Source of the DNA: Paracoccaceae bacterium
Lineage (GTDB): Bacteria > Pseudomonadota > Alphaproteobacteria > Rhodobacterales > Rhodobacteraceae
Assembly: GCA_007121055.1 (NCBI GenBank)
Contig: SKMM01000346.1
Coordinates: 1 to 5,527, forward strand
Length of the DNA stretch: 5,527 bases
Direction: 5' to 3'
Position 1 is the stretch's first letter; each line of letters starts with the position of its first letter. This document shows, one piece after another, positions 1 through 5,527 of this stretch. The notes beneath the pieces were generated by a model. It had not been told where the DNA came from, searched no databases, and worked only from the letters and a program-made list of their open reading frames with translations. The translations under genes were made by a program, and so were the position numbers.

Positions 1-806
1 CGCACGGCGGCATGGCCCGGGTCGCGGTGGCGCCGCGCAACCAGCGCCTTGATGCCGGGGATCAGGCCCGGCCCGGCGAGTTCACCGCGGAAGGCCGCGA
101 CCTCGGCCCGCAGCGCCCTGTCCCCGGGGCTCTGCCACAGCCGCTGCGCCAGCGGCGCCGACAGGTTCACCGTGGCCGAGATGCAGCCCGCAAAGCCCTG
201 CGCGGCGGCCTCGGCCAGAGCGGTCTCGTCGCTGGGAAAGACCTTGAAACCCTCCCGTCCGGTCAGCCCTGCGGCATAGCCCAGATCGCCCGAACTGTCC
301 TTGATCCCCCGGATGCGGTCGGGAAAAGCGCGGATCAGCCGGTCCACCAGCGCGGGTGCGAAGGTCAGCCCGGTCATCTGCGGGAAGTTGTAGAGGTAGA
401 GCGCGATCGGCCGCTCCGCCGTCGCCGCCACGAGGCCGTCGAAGTAGTCGAACAGCCCCGCCTCGGACACGCCCTTGTAGTAGAAGGGCGGCAGCACCAG
501 CGCCGCGCCATAGCCCAGGGCCGCGGCATGCCGCGTCAGCGCCGCGGTGGTCTCCAGATCCGGGCATCCCGTGCCGACCATCAGCCGCTCAGGCTCCAGC
601 GCCTCGGCCGCCGCCGTCATCAGCGCCATCCGCGCCTCGGCCGGGATCGAGGTCGCCTCACCGGTCGTGCCCAGCACGTTCAGCCCGTCGCAGCCATGGT
701 CCAGCAGCCAGCGCGCATGGGTGAGAAACCGCGCGTGGTCGGGGCCTGCGCCGTTGAAGGGGGTGGTGATGGCGGCGATGACGCCGCCCAGCGCGTGGTC
801 GGTCAT
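1..806 (-). CDS. DapA/NanA-superfamily class I aldolase (dihydrodipicolinate synthase family protein), C-terminus missing
   Basis: The minus strand reads without a stop for 268 codons from ATG at 806 to the left edge, so the gene is partial. Family members are cytoplasmic TIM-barrel enzymes that form a Schiff base with pyruvate or a related 2-oxo acid and join or cleave an aldehyde. Visible motifs are ITTPF (13-17), GTTGE (46-50, pyruvate carboxylate binding), PPFYY (106-110, with Y109 matching E. coli DapA Y107), YNFPQMTG (139-146, catalytic Y139) and IKDSSGD (168-174, Schiff-base K169). About 30 residues should be missing from a usual length near 300. The start at 806 is preceded by GAGGAAG (814-820), and it places the first barrel strand as in relatives. 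An in-frame ATG at 830 is possible but lies upstream of that site. Position 144 is Met where DapA has the Arg that binds the aspartate-semialdehyde carboxylate, so a role other than lysine synthesis is likely. The substrate is unknown. The gene is divergent from ftsW. Confidence 0.93.
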   Translation of the reverse strand, partial: MTDHALGGVIAAITTPFNGAGPDHARFLTHARWLLDHGCDGLNVLGTTGEATSIPAEARMALMTAAAEALEPERLMVGTGCPDLETTAALTRHAAALGYGAALVLPPFYYKGVSEAGLFDYFDGLVAATAERPIALYLYNFPQMTGLTFAPALVDRLIRAFPDRIRGIKDSSGDLGYAAGLTGREGFKVFPSDETALAEAAAQGFAGCISATVNLSAPLAQRLWQSPGDRALRAEVAAFRGELAGPGLIPGIKALVARRHRDPGHAAV

Positions 807-1196
807 GGGGGCTCTTCCTCTGGGCTCCATAGCCGGGGGCGTCGCCGGCGCTGGCGCCGGAAATTCCCCCGTGGCGTCCGTCGGCTATCACGGTGCAACC
901 GGGGCGGCAACTTGGGGATGTGCGCCTCGGGCGCGGCCCTGAAGCTGGCGCCGCCCACTGCCGCGGCGGCATCCTGATCGTCCTGGCCGCCGTCCTCGGT
1001 CGGTCCCGGTCCAGGCCGTATCCCCCCTCGGCCGTCTCCGGGGCAAGGTAGCGTTCCGCGATGCACTGCACGAGGTCGAGCCCCCGACGTCGCACAGCAG
1101 ATGGCACGCGGCGCTGGCATGCGGGCGCATCTTCGGCTACTCTGTCCGCAGACCCGGCAAACGGGCGCATCGAGCAGGTCTGAGGCGGGACAGCCC
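807..1196. other. Divergent intergenic region between the aldolase gene and ftsW
   Basis: About 390 bases separate two divergent starts, so promoters for both should lie here, but I see no good -35/-10 pair on either strand. No tRNA, rRNA or T-tailed terminator is evident. Open frames crossing it are Arg- and Cys-rich in translation and resemble no family I know. On the minus strand, roughly 1095 to 905 looks faintly coding. One frame gives a passable stretch (LVQCIAERYLAPETAEGGYG), and after a shift near 1000 another frame gives APEAHIPKLPPRL. This could be a decayed gene or chance in GC-rich DNA. No murD remnant, such as a typical C-terminus, is visible immediately upstream of ftsW. Confidence 0.6.
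845..860. repeat. Short GC-only inverted repeat upstream of the aldolase gene
   Basis: CCGGCGC (845-851) and GCGCCGG (854-860) are exact reverse complements around a 2-base centre. The element lies 39-54 bases upstream of the aldolase start, in the likely 5' leader or promoter of that gene. It could be a regulator site or a leader hairpin. In DNA this GC-rich a 7-bp palindrome also arises by chance, so no function is assigned. Confidence 0.35.
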
Positions 1197-2360
1197 ATGA
1201 CGGAAATGGCCCATGGCGCGGCGCCCATGCGGGCGGGCGAGCCAATTCTGCCGCGGTGGTGGCGCACCGTGGACCGCTGGACGCTGTCCTGCGTGCTGAT
1301 GCTGTTTGCGGTGGGGCTGCTTCTGTGCTTCGCCGCCTCGCCGCCGCTCGCCGCGCGCAACGGCCTGCCGCCCTTCTTCTATGTCGAGCGTCAGGCGGTG
1401 TTCGGGGCCATGGGCCTGATCGCGATGCTGATCACCTCGATGATGGCGCCGGCAACGATCCGGCGCCTCGGGGTGCTGGCCTTCGTCGCGGGCCTCCTCA
1501 GCCTCGCGGTGTTGCCCGCCATCGGTACCGACTTCGGCAAGGGCGCGGTGCGCTGGGTCTCGCTGGGCTTTGCCAGCGTGCAGCCGTCGGAGTTCGTCAA
1601 GCCGGTGTTCGTGATCTTCGCGGCCTGGCTGCTGGCCGCGGCGCGCACGCCGGGTGGGCCGCCGGGCACGCTGATCTCGCTCGTGTTCACGATGGCGGTG
1701 GTGGGGCTCCTGGCGATCCAGCCCGATTTCGGGCAGGCTGCGCTCATCCTCTTCACCTGGATGGTGATGTATTTCGTGGCGGGCTCGCCGGTTGTGCTGA
1801 TGCTCAGCCTCGGCGGCGCGGCGCTGGCGGCTGGGGCGGTGGCCTACAACTCCTCGGCGCATTTCGCCCGCCGCATCGACGGCTTCCTCGCGCCCGAGCT
1901 CGACCCCCGCACCCAGCTCTACTTCGCCGCGAACGCCATCAAGGAGGGCGGCTTCTGGGGCGTCGGCGTGGGCGAGGGGCAGGTGAAGCGCTCGCTGCCC
2001 GACGCGCACACCGACTTCATCATCGCCGTTGCGGCCGAGGAATACGGGCTGGTCCTGGTGCTCTTCATCCTCGCGCTGTTCGCCACCATCACCATCCGCG
2101 CGCTGGGCCGGCTGATGCGCGAGCGTGACGCCTTCATCCGGCTTGCGGGCACCGGCCTTGTGTGCATGTTCGCGGTGCAGGCGCTGATCAATATCGGGGT
2201 GTCGGTGCGGCTGTTGCCGGCCAAGGGCATGACGCTGCCCTTCGTGTCCTACGGCGGCTCGTCGCTGCTGGCGACCGGGGTGGCGATGGGGATGCTGCTT
2301 GCGTTCACCCGCACGCGGCCGCAGGGCGGGATCGGCGACATCCTGCTGCGGCGGAGCTGA
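1197..2360 (+). CDS. ftsW: Septal peptidoglycan glycosyltransferase FtsW
   Basis: This 387-aa SEDS-family polytopic inner-membrane protein polymerises lipid II into glycan strands at the division septum, together with its partner transpeptidase FtsI. Hydrophobic segments begin near residue 29 after a cytoplasmic N-terminus and continue to about 371. Family signatures are KGAVRW (115-120) with QPSEFVKP (129-136), QPDFGQA (175-181), LPDAHTDFI (267-275) and LPFVSYGGSS (347-356). D273 in HTDF aligns with the Asp shown to be essential in SEDS enzymes (D262 in E. coli RodA). Length is normal for alphaproteobacterial FtsW. The frame is open from an ATG at 1101, but I chose 1197 because the product then begins MTEM, as I recall for related FtsW proteins. 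The extra 32 residues are Arg-rich and unlike the family. The Shine-Dalgarno is modest (GAGG, 1182-1185). RodA is less likely given the murG-murC linkage. Confidence 0.96.
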   Translation: MTEMAHGAAPMRAGEPILPRWWRTVDRWTLSCVLMLFAVGLLLCFAASPPLAARNGLPPFFYVERQAVFGAMGLIAMLITSMMAPATIRRLGVLAFVAGLLSLAVLPAIGTDFGKGAVRWVSLGFASVQPSEFVKPVFVIFAAWLLAAARTPGGPPGTLISLVFTMAVVGLLAIQPDFGQAALILFTWMVMYFVAGSPVVLMLSLGGAALAAGAVAYNSSAHFARRIDGFLAPELDPRTQLYFAANAIKEGGFWGVGVGEGQVKRSLPDAHTDFIIAVAAEEYGLVLVLFILALFATITIRALGRLMRERDAFIRLAGTGLVCMFAVQALINIGVSVRLLPAKGMTLPFVSYGGSSLLATGVAMGMLLAFTRTRPQGGIGDILLRRS

Positions 2361-2363
2361 AAC

Positions 2364-3461
2364 ATGTCGCCGCGCCGCGCGACGCTCGCCGCAGGCGGCA
2401 CCGGGGGGCACATGTTCCCCGCCCAGGCGCTGGCCGAGGCGCTGCTCGCGCGCGGCTGGGAGGTCACGCTGTCGACCGACGCCCGCGGCGCGCGCTATGC
2501 GGGGGGCTTTCCGCCTGCGGTGCGGATCGAACAGGTCAGCGCCGCCACCTTCGCCCGCGGCGGCATTTTGGCCCGCGCGCTCGTCCCCCTGCGGCTGGCC
2601 GCCGGGGTGTCTGCGGCGGTGGCCGGCATGATCCGGGCCCGGCCTTCGGTTGTGGTGGGCTTCGGCGGCTACCCCTCGATCCCCGCGCTGCTGGCCGCGT
2701 GGATCCTGCGCGTGCCGCGGATGATCCACGAACAGAACGGTGTCCCCGGCACCGTGAATCGCCTGCTGGCCCGCCGCGTGCAGGCCGTGGCCTGCGGCAC
2801 CTGGCCCACCGCCCTGCCTGGCGGCGTCGCGGCCGAGCACACCGGCAACCCAGTCCGCGCCGCCATCCTTGCCCGGGCCGCCGCCGCCTACAGCCCGCCC
2901 GGCGACGGCCCCCTGACCCTCCTCGTCATCGGCGGCAGCCAGGGCGCCCGCATCCTTTCCGATGTCGTCCCCGAGGCCCTCGCGCGCCTGCCCGAGCCCC
3001 TGCGCGCCCGTCTCCGCGTGGCCCAGCAGGCCCGCCCTGAGGACCTCGACCGGGTCCGCACCGCCCTGTCCGGCCTCGACGTCGAACTCGCCCCGTTCTT
3101 CGACGACATTCCCGAACGCCTCGCCGGCGCGCAACTGGTCATCAGCCGCGCCGGTGCCTCCTCCATCGCCGACATCACCGTGATCGGCCGGCCCGCTGTC
3201 CTGATCCCCTACGCCGTCGCGGCGGGCGACCACCAGACCGCCAATGCCCGCGCGCTGGCCGCCACAGGCGCCGCCGAAATCCTGCCCGAGGCCGATCTGA
3301 CCCCCGAATCGCTGGCACAGCGCCTCGAAAACCTGTTAACGGCCCCCGACCCGGCCCGCGCCATGGCCGCCGCCGCCCTCGCCGCCGGTCGGCCCGACGC
3401 CACCGACCGCCTGATCGCCCTGATCGACCGCCTTACCCCCAACCCGGAGGCCCGCCCATGA
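2364..3461 (+). CDS. murG: UDP-GlcNAc:lipid I N-acetylglucosaminyltransferase MurG
   Basis: This 365-aa GT28 (GT-B fold) enzyme sits on the cytoplasmic face of the inner membrane and transfers GlcNAc from UDP-GlcNAc to lipid I, giving lipid II, the substrate of FtsW. The N-terminal domain carries the glycine-rich GGTGGH loop (11-16), GFGGYPSIP (99-107), HEQNGVPGTVNR (122-133) and GNPVR (161-165). The C-terminal UDP-GlcNAc domain carries GGSQGA (190-195), SRAGASS (261-267) and GDHQTAN (288-294). All are intact and the length is typical. The ATG lies three bases after the ftsW stop. Its Shine-Dalgarno GGAG (2352-2355) is inside the end of ftsW, which suggests translational coupling. The 3' end overlaps murC by four bases. 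Confidence 0.98.
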   Translation: MSPRRATLAAGGTGGHMFPAQALAEALLARGWEVTLSTDARGARYAGGFPPAVRIEQVSAATFARGGILARALVPLRLAAGVSAAVAGMIRARPSVVVGFGGYPSIPALLAAWILRVPRMIHEQNGVPGTVNRLLARRVQAVACGTWPTALPGGVAAEHTGNPVRAAILARAAAAYSPPGDGPLTLLVIGGSQGARILSDVVPEALARLPEPLRARLRVAQQARPEDLDRVRTALSGLDVELAPFFDDIPERLAGAQLVISRAGASSIADITVIGRPAVLIPYAVAAGDHQTANARALAATGAAEILPEADLTPESLAQRLENLLTAPDPARAMAAAALAAGRPDATDRLIALIDRLTPNPEARP

Positions 3462-4888
3462 GCCCCGCCACCAAGATGCCGCGCGACATCGGCCCCATCC
3501 ATTTCATCGGCATCGGCGGCATCGGCATGTCGGGCATCGCCGAGGTGCTCTTGAACCTCGGCTACAGCGTCCAGGGTTCGGACCTGCGCGAGACCCCGAT
3601 CACCCGCCGCCTGGCCAACCTCGGCGCACAGATCCTCATCGGCCAACGCGCCGCCAACCTCGGCGCGGCCGAGGTCGTCGTCGTCTCCTCCGCCATCCGC
3701 CCCGACAACCCGGAGCTTGCCGCCGCCCGCGCCCGCGGCCTGCCCATCGTCCGCCGGGCCGAGATGCTGGCCGAACTGATGCGCCTGAAGTTCAACGTCG
3801 CCATCGGCGGCACCCACGGCAAGACCACCACCACGACCCTCGTGGCCACGCTCCTCGATGCAGGCGGGCTCGACCCTACCGTGATCAACGGCGGCGTGAT
3901 CCACGCCTACGGCTCCAACGCCCGCGCCGGCACCGGCGAATGGATGGTGGTCGAGGCCGACGAGAGCGACGGCTCCTTCAACCGCCTGCCGGCCACCATC
4001 GCCATCGTCACCAACATCGACCCCGAGCACATGGAGCATTGGGGCTCCTTCGACGCCCTGCGCGAGGGCTTCTACAACTTCGCCTCGGGCATCCCCTTCT
4101 ACGGCCTCGCGGTGCTGTGCACCGACCACCCCGAGGTGCAGATGCTGGCGGGCCGCCTCACCGACCGCCGCGTGGTCACCTTCGGCTTCAACGCCCAGGC
4201 GGACGTGCGCGCCACCAACCTGCGCTATGACGCGGGCGCGGCCTGCTTCGACATCGTGCTGCGGGCGGAAGGACGGCGGATCGAGAACTGCCGCCTGCCC
4301 ATGCCGGGCGATCACAACGTCTCCAACGCGCTCGCCGCCGTCGCCGTCGCCCGGCACCTCGGCATGACCGGCCCGGAGATCCGCGAGGCGCTCGCGGGCT
4401 TCAAGGGCGTCAACCGCCGCTTCACCCGGGTGGGCGAGGTCGGCGGCGTCACCATCATCGACGATTACGGCCACCACCCGGTGGAGATCGCCGCGGTGCT
4501 GCGCGCCGCCCGCCAGGCGCTGGGCGGGGCGGGCCGGCTGATCGCCGTGCACCAGCCCCACCGCTACAGCCGCCTCTCCGGCCTGTTCGACGAGTTCTGC
4601 ACCTGCTTCAACGAGGCCGACATCGTCGGCATCGCCCCCGTCTATGCCGCCGGCGAAGACCCCATCGAGGGCGCGAGTCAGGACGCCCTCGTCGCTGGCC
4701 TGCGCCGCCACGGCCACCGCAGCGTCCACGCCATCGACGGCGAGGACGACCTCACCGCCCTGATCCGCGCCGAGGCGCAGCCCGGCGACATGGTGGTCTG
4801 CCTCGGCGCCGGCACGATCTCCACCTGGGCGACCGCGCTGCCCGGGCGTCTCGCACAGGCCGAGCGCTCCGAGCGGGGCGCCGGATGA
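3458..4888 (+). CDS. murC: UDP-N-acetylmuramate--L-alanine ligase MurC
   Basis: This cytoplasmic Mur ligase uses ATP to attach L-Ala to UDP-MurNAc, the first amino acid of the stem peptide. At 476 aa its length is normal. The N-terminal Rossmann-like UDP-binding domain has GIGGIGMSG (18-26). The central ATPase domain has the P-loop GGTHGKTTTT (117-126, Lys122), EADESDGSF (166-174) and NIDPEHMEHW (186-195). PGDHNVSN (283-290) marks the entry to the C-terminal domain, which contains DDYGHHPVE (335-343), HQPHRYSR (365-372) and GAGTIS (450-455). The DYGHHP and HQPHRYSR motifs separate MurC from MurD, MurE and MurF. The start overlaps the murG stop as ATGA and has a strong GGAGG (3446-3450) seven bases upstream. 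The stop overlaps the next gene in the same way. Confidence 0.98.
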   Translation: MSPATKMPRDIGPIHFIGIGGIGMSGIAEVLLNLGYSVQGSDLRETPITRRLANLGAQILIGQRAANLGAAEVVVVSSAIRPDNPELAAARARGLPIVRRAEMLAELMRLKFNVAIGGTHGKTTTTTLVATLLDAGGLDPTVINGGVIHAYGSNARAGTGEWMVVEADESDGSFNRLPATIAIVTNIDPEHMEHWGSFDALREGFYNFASGIPFYGLAVLCTDHPEVQMLAGRLTDRRVVTFGFNAQADVRATNLRYDAGAACFDIVLRAEGRRIENCRLPMPGDHNVSNALAAVAVARHLGMTGPEIREALAGFKGVNRRFTRVGEVGGVTIIDDYGHHPVEIAAVLRAARQALGGAGRLIAVHQPHRYSRLSGLFDEFCTCFNEADIVGIAPVYAAGEDPIEGASQDALVAGLRRHGHRSVHAIDGEDDLTALIRAEAQPGDMVVCLGAGTISTWATALPGRLAQAERSERGAG

Positions 4889-5133
4889 CCCCACTCCTGC
4901 TCGCGGGCCTCTGGGCGATCGCCGCCACCGCGATCGCCCTGATGCCCCGCCGCGCCCACCGCCCCGGCGCCGTCGCGCTGATCGTCACCGGCATCCCCCT
5001 GCTGGGCTGGCTCACCTGGACCCACGGCCCCCTCGCGGGCCTCCTCGGGCTCGCCGCCGGCGCCTCCGTCCTCCGCTGGCCCCTCTTCCACATGGGCCGC
5101 TGGCTCCGCCGCAAGGTCAGCGGCCGCGGCTGA
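4885..5133 (+). CDS. Small three-helix membrane protein, DUF2484-like
   Basis: This 82-aa protein is hydrophobic over most of its length. Probable membrane helices are at about 3-20, 28-46 and 49-64. A basic loop (PRRAHR, 21-26) follows the first, and a basic tail (GRWLRRKVSGRG) ends the protein. By the positive-inside rule the loop and tail would be cytoplasmic. The start overlaps the murC stop as ATGA, without a strong Shine-Dalgarno of its own, so translation probably depends on murC. From memory, Rhodobacteraceae carry a DUF2484 family gene of this size between murC and murB, and this sequence looks like that family. The function is unknown. Its constant place among cell-wall genes makes a minor envelope or divisome role plausible, but nothing in the sequence shows one. 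Confidence 0.85.
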   Translation: MTPLLLAGLWAIAATAIALMPRRAHRPGAVALIVTGIPLLGWLTWTHGPLAGLLGLAAGASVLRWPLFHMGRWLRRKVSGRG

Positions 5134-5138
5134 TCCCG

Positions 5139-5167
5139 CCTTGCCCGGCCGCGTGTTTCCGGCAAGG
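5139..5167 (+). promoter_or_regulatory. Intergenic hairpin overlapping the next gene's ribosome binding site
   Basis: CCTTGCC (5139-5145) pairs exactly with GGCAAGG (5161-5167). Two more pairs (5147-5148 with 5159-5160) form if C5146 bulges out, leaving a loop of about ten bases. The 3' arm contains most of AAGGG (5164-5168), the best Shine-Dalgarno for the ATG at 5176, so folding would hide it. There is no T-run after the stem, so this is not a classical terminator. It may limit translation initiation of the downstream frame or stabilise the 3' end of the mur transcript. Both ideas are inference. Confidence 0.4.
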
Positions 5168-5175
5168 GTGATCCG

Positions 5176-5527
5176 ATGACCGGCGCCCCGCAGATCACCG
5201 ACCGCGACAGCCTCAGGGCTTGGCTCGACGCCCTGCCGCGCGCCACGCCCGAGCAGGCGGCCGAGGCCCAACGCATCGCCTTGGCCATCGCCCACCGCGC
5301 CGCCATGCGTGTCCTGCCGCTCGCGGTGCCGTACTTCCTCACCGAGAGCGCGCGCGGACGTGCGTTGACACCGCTGCACGTTTTTCGTCCGCTTCTGATT
5401 GCGGGGGTTGCGGGCACGTGTCCAACCCCCGCAATCAGGGATGCCGCCGCCGCCGCCGCCGCCGCCGCCCGTGCTGCCGCCGCCGCCTACGCCGACGACG
5501 CCTACGCCGACGCCACCGCCGCCGCCG
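5176..5527 (+). CDS. Alanine-rich protein of unknown function, C-terminus missing
   Basis: The frame opens at ATG 5176, with AAGGG seven bases upstream, and is still open after 117 codons at the right edge. Residues 8-60 look like a small helical domain: TDRDSLRAWLDALP, then EAQRIALAIAHRAAMRVLPLAVPYF, then a basic turn. Residues 61-89 form a linker (RGRALTPLHVF, GVAGTCPTPAIRD). From residue 90 it is almost only Ala with Tyr, Asp and Arg (nine Ala, RAAAAA, AYADDAYADATAAA), suggesting a long Ala-rich helix or helical repeat. I recall hypothetical alphaproteobacterial proteins with this plan (AWL...HRAAMRVLP... then AYAAAD-type repeats) but no function. Codons such as CAA, TTG, GTT, TTT and ATT are commoner than in the mur genes, which hints at foreign origin. 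Two hairpins and two simple repeats lie inside it. No signal peptide is seen. Confidence 0.7.
   Translation, partial: MTGAPQITDRDSLRAWLDALPRATPEQAAEAQRIALAIAHRAAMRVLPLAVPYFLTESARGRALTPLHVFRPLLIAGVAGTCPTPAIRDAAAAAAAAARAAAAAYADDAYADATAAA
5356..5385 (+). terminator. Terminator-like hairpin with T-run inside the alanine-rich frame
   Basis: ACGTGC (5358-5363) pairs with GCACGT (5376-5381), closed inside by a G-T wobble and extended outside by G-T wobbles. It is followed directly by T5382-5385, giving a run of five T in all. A stem followed by U-rich sequence is the form of an intrinsic terminator. The stem is short, and it lies about 180 bases into an apparently open frame, so it may be fortuitous or act only when the frame is not translated. 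A competing pairing, GCGGACG (5354-5360) with CGTCCGC (5386-5392), would enclose the whole structure. Confidence 0.3.
5395..5438. repeat. Perfect 16-bp inverted repeat with a 12-base loop
   Basis: CTGATTGCGGGGGTTG (5395-5410) is the exact reverse complement of CAACCCCCGCAATCAG (5423-5438). The loop 5411-5422 contains the palindrome CACGTG (5415-5420). Two outer T-G wobbles could extend the stem in RNA. No T-run follows on either strand, so it is not a simple terminator. It lies in codons 74-88 of the alanine-rich frame, in its linker, and keeps that frame open. A perfect 16-bp match is far beyond chance for a window this size. It could be an inserted palindromic element, a protein-binding site or an mRNA structure. 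Confidence 0.9.
5443..5469 (+). repeat. (GCC)9 trinucleotide tract
   Basis: Nine GCC units in a row encode Ala90-98 of the alanine-rich frame, followed after CGT GCT by four more. The tract begins four bases after the inverted repeat. Tracts of this kind can change length by replication slippage. Because the unit is a codon, gain or loss would lengthen or shorten the Ala run without shifting the frame. Confidence 0.9.
5485..5514 (+). repeat. 15-bp tandem duplication encoding AYAD repeats
   Basis: GCCTACGCCGACGAC (5485-5499) is followed by GCCTACGCCGACGCC (5500-5514), matching at 14 of 15 bases. The copies encode AYADD and AYADA. This suggests that the Ala-rich C-terminal part grew by tandem duplication. 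Further copies may lie beyond the window edge. Confidence 0.75.

Noticed and set aside
12..977. 321-codon plus-strand open frame over the aldolase
   Set aside because: The opposite strand encodes a well-formed DapA-family protein. This frame is Arg/Gln/Gly-rich and lacks motifs.
888..1130. 80-codon minus-strand frame in the intergenic region
   Set aside because: Its product is Arg-, Gly- and Cys-rich without recognisable motifs, and I see no clear ribosome site.
1101..1196. N-terminal extension of FtsW from ATG 1101
   Set aside because: The extra residues are basic and unlike FtsW. The product beginning at 1197 has the expected short cytoplasmic N-terminus and family length.
1137..3233. 698-codon minus-strand open frame across ftsW and murG
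   Set aside because: It is the complement of two clear genes. Its product is an Arg/Gly/His-rich composition with no domain motifs, typical of antisense frames in GC-rich DNA.
3209..4894. 561-codon minus-strand open frame across murC
   Set aside because: It lies antisense to an intact murC with all ligase motifs. Its Ala/Gly/Asp/Val-rich product resembles no family.
5365..5393. Consensus -35 box TTGACA at 5365-5370
   Set aside because: The hexamer 17 bases downstream is TCCGCT, which is not a -10 element, and no better one lies at 16-18 bases.
5395..5438. Terminal inverted repeats of a small mobile element
   Set aside because: The arms are only 12 bases apart, so nothing can lie between them, and no flanking target-site duplication is evident.
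5395..5469. CRISPR or tandem-repeat array at the right edge
   Set aside because: There is one inverted repeat and codon-size simple repeats, not regularly spaced direct repeats with unique spacers.

Overview
This is a very GC-rich window whose codons end mostly in G or C. It carries a division and cell-wall (dcw) gene block in the order ftsW - murG - murC - DUF2484-type small membrane protein. That order, and the DUF2484-like gene directly after murC, point to an alphaproteobacterium of the Rhodobacteraceae/Paracoccaceae group. This placement rests on recalled gene order and protein resemblance, not on a search.

Layout. Positions 1-806 (minus strand) hold most of a class I aldolase of the dihydrodipicolinate synthase/N-acetylneuraminate lyase (DapA/NanA) superfamily, cut off at the left edge. 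Positions 807-1196 are a divergent intergenic region with no convincing gene. It must hold the promoters for both directions and may contain the debris of an older minus-strand gene. Positions 1197-5133 (plus strand) are a tightly packed operon: ftsW, a 3-nt gap, murG, an ATGA overlap, murC, an ATGA overlap, then the small membrane protein. Positions 5134-5175 are a short spacer with a hairpin that overlaps the next ribosome binding site. From 5176 to the right edge runs an open frame for an alanine-rich protein of unknown function. It contains a terminator-like hairpin, a perfect 16-bp inverted repeat, a (GCC)9 tract and a 15-bp tandem duplication.

How the genes work together. MurC adds L-Ala to UDP-MurNAc in the cytoplasm. 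MurG adds GlcNAc to lipid I at the inner membrane face to make lipid II. FtsW polymerises lipid II into septal glycan in the divisome. The DUF2484-like protein is probably a three-helix inner-membrane protein made from the same transcript. murB, ddl, ftsQ, ftsA and ftsZ would be expected downstream, outside the window.

The core genes are ordinary. The unusual parts are the flanks: an aldolase paralogue lacking the DapA substrate-carboxylate arginine on the left, and the hairpin-bearing alanine-rich frame on the right, where murB or another wall gene would be expected.
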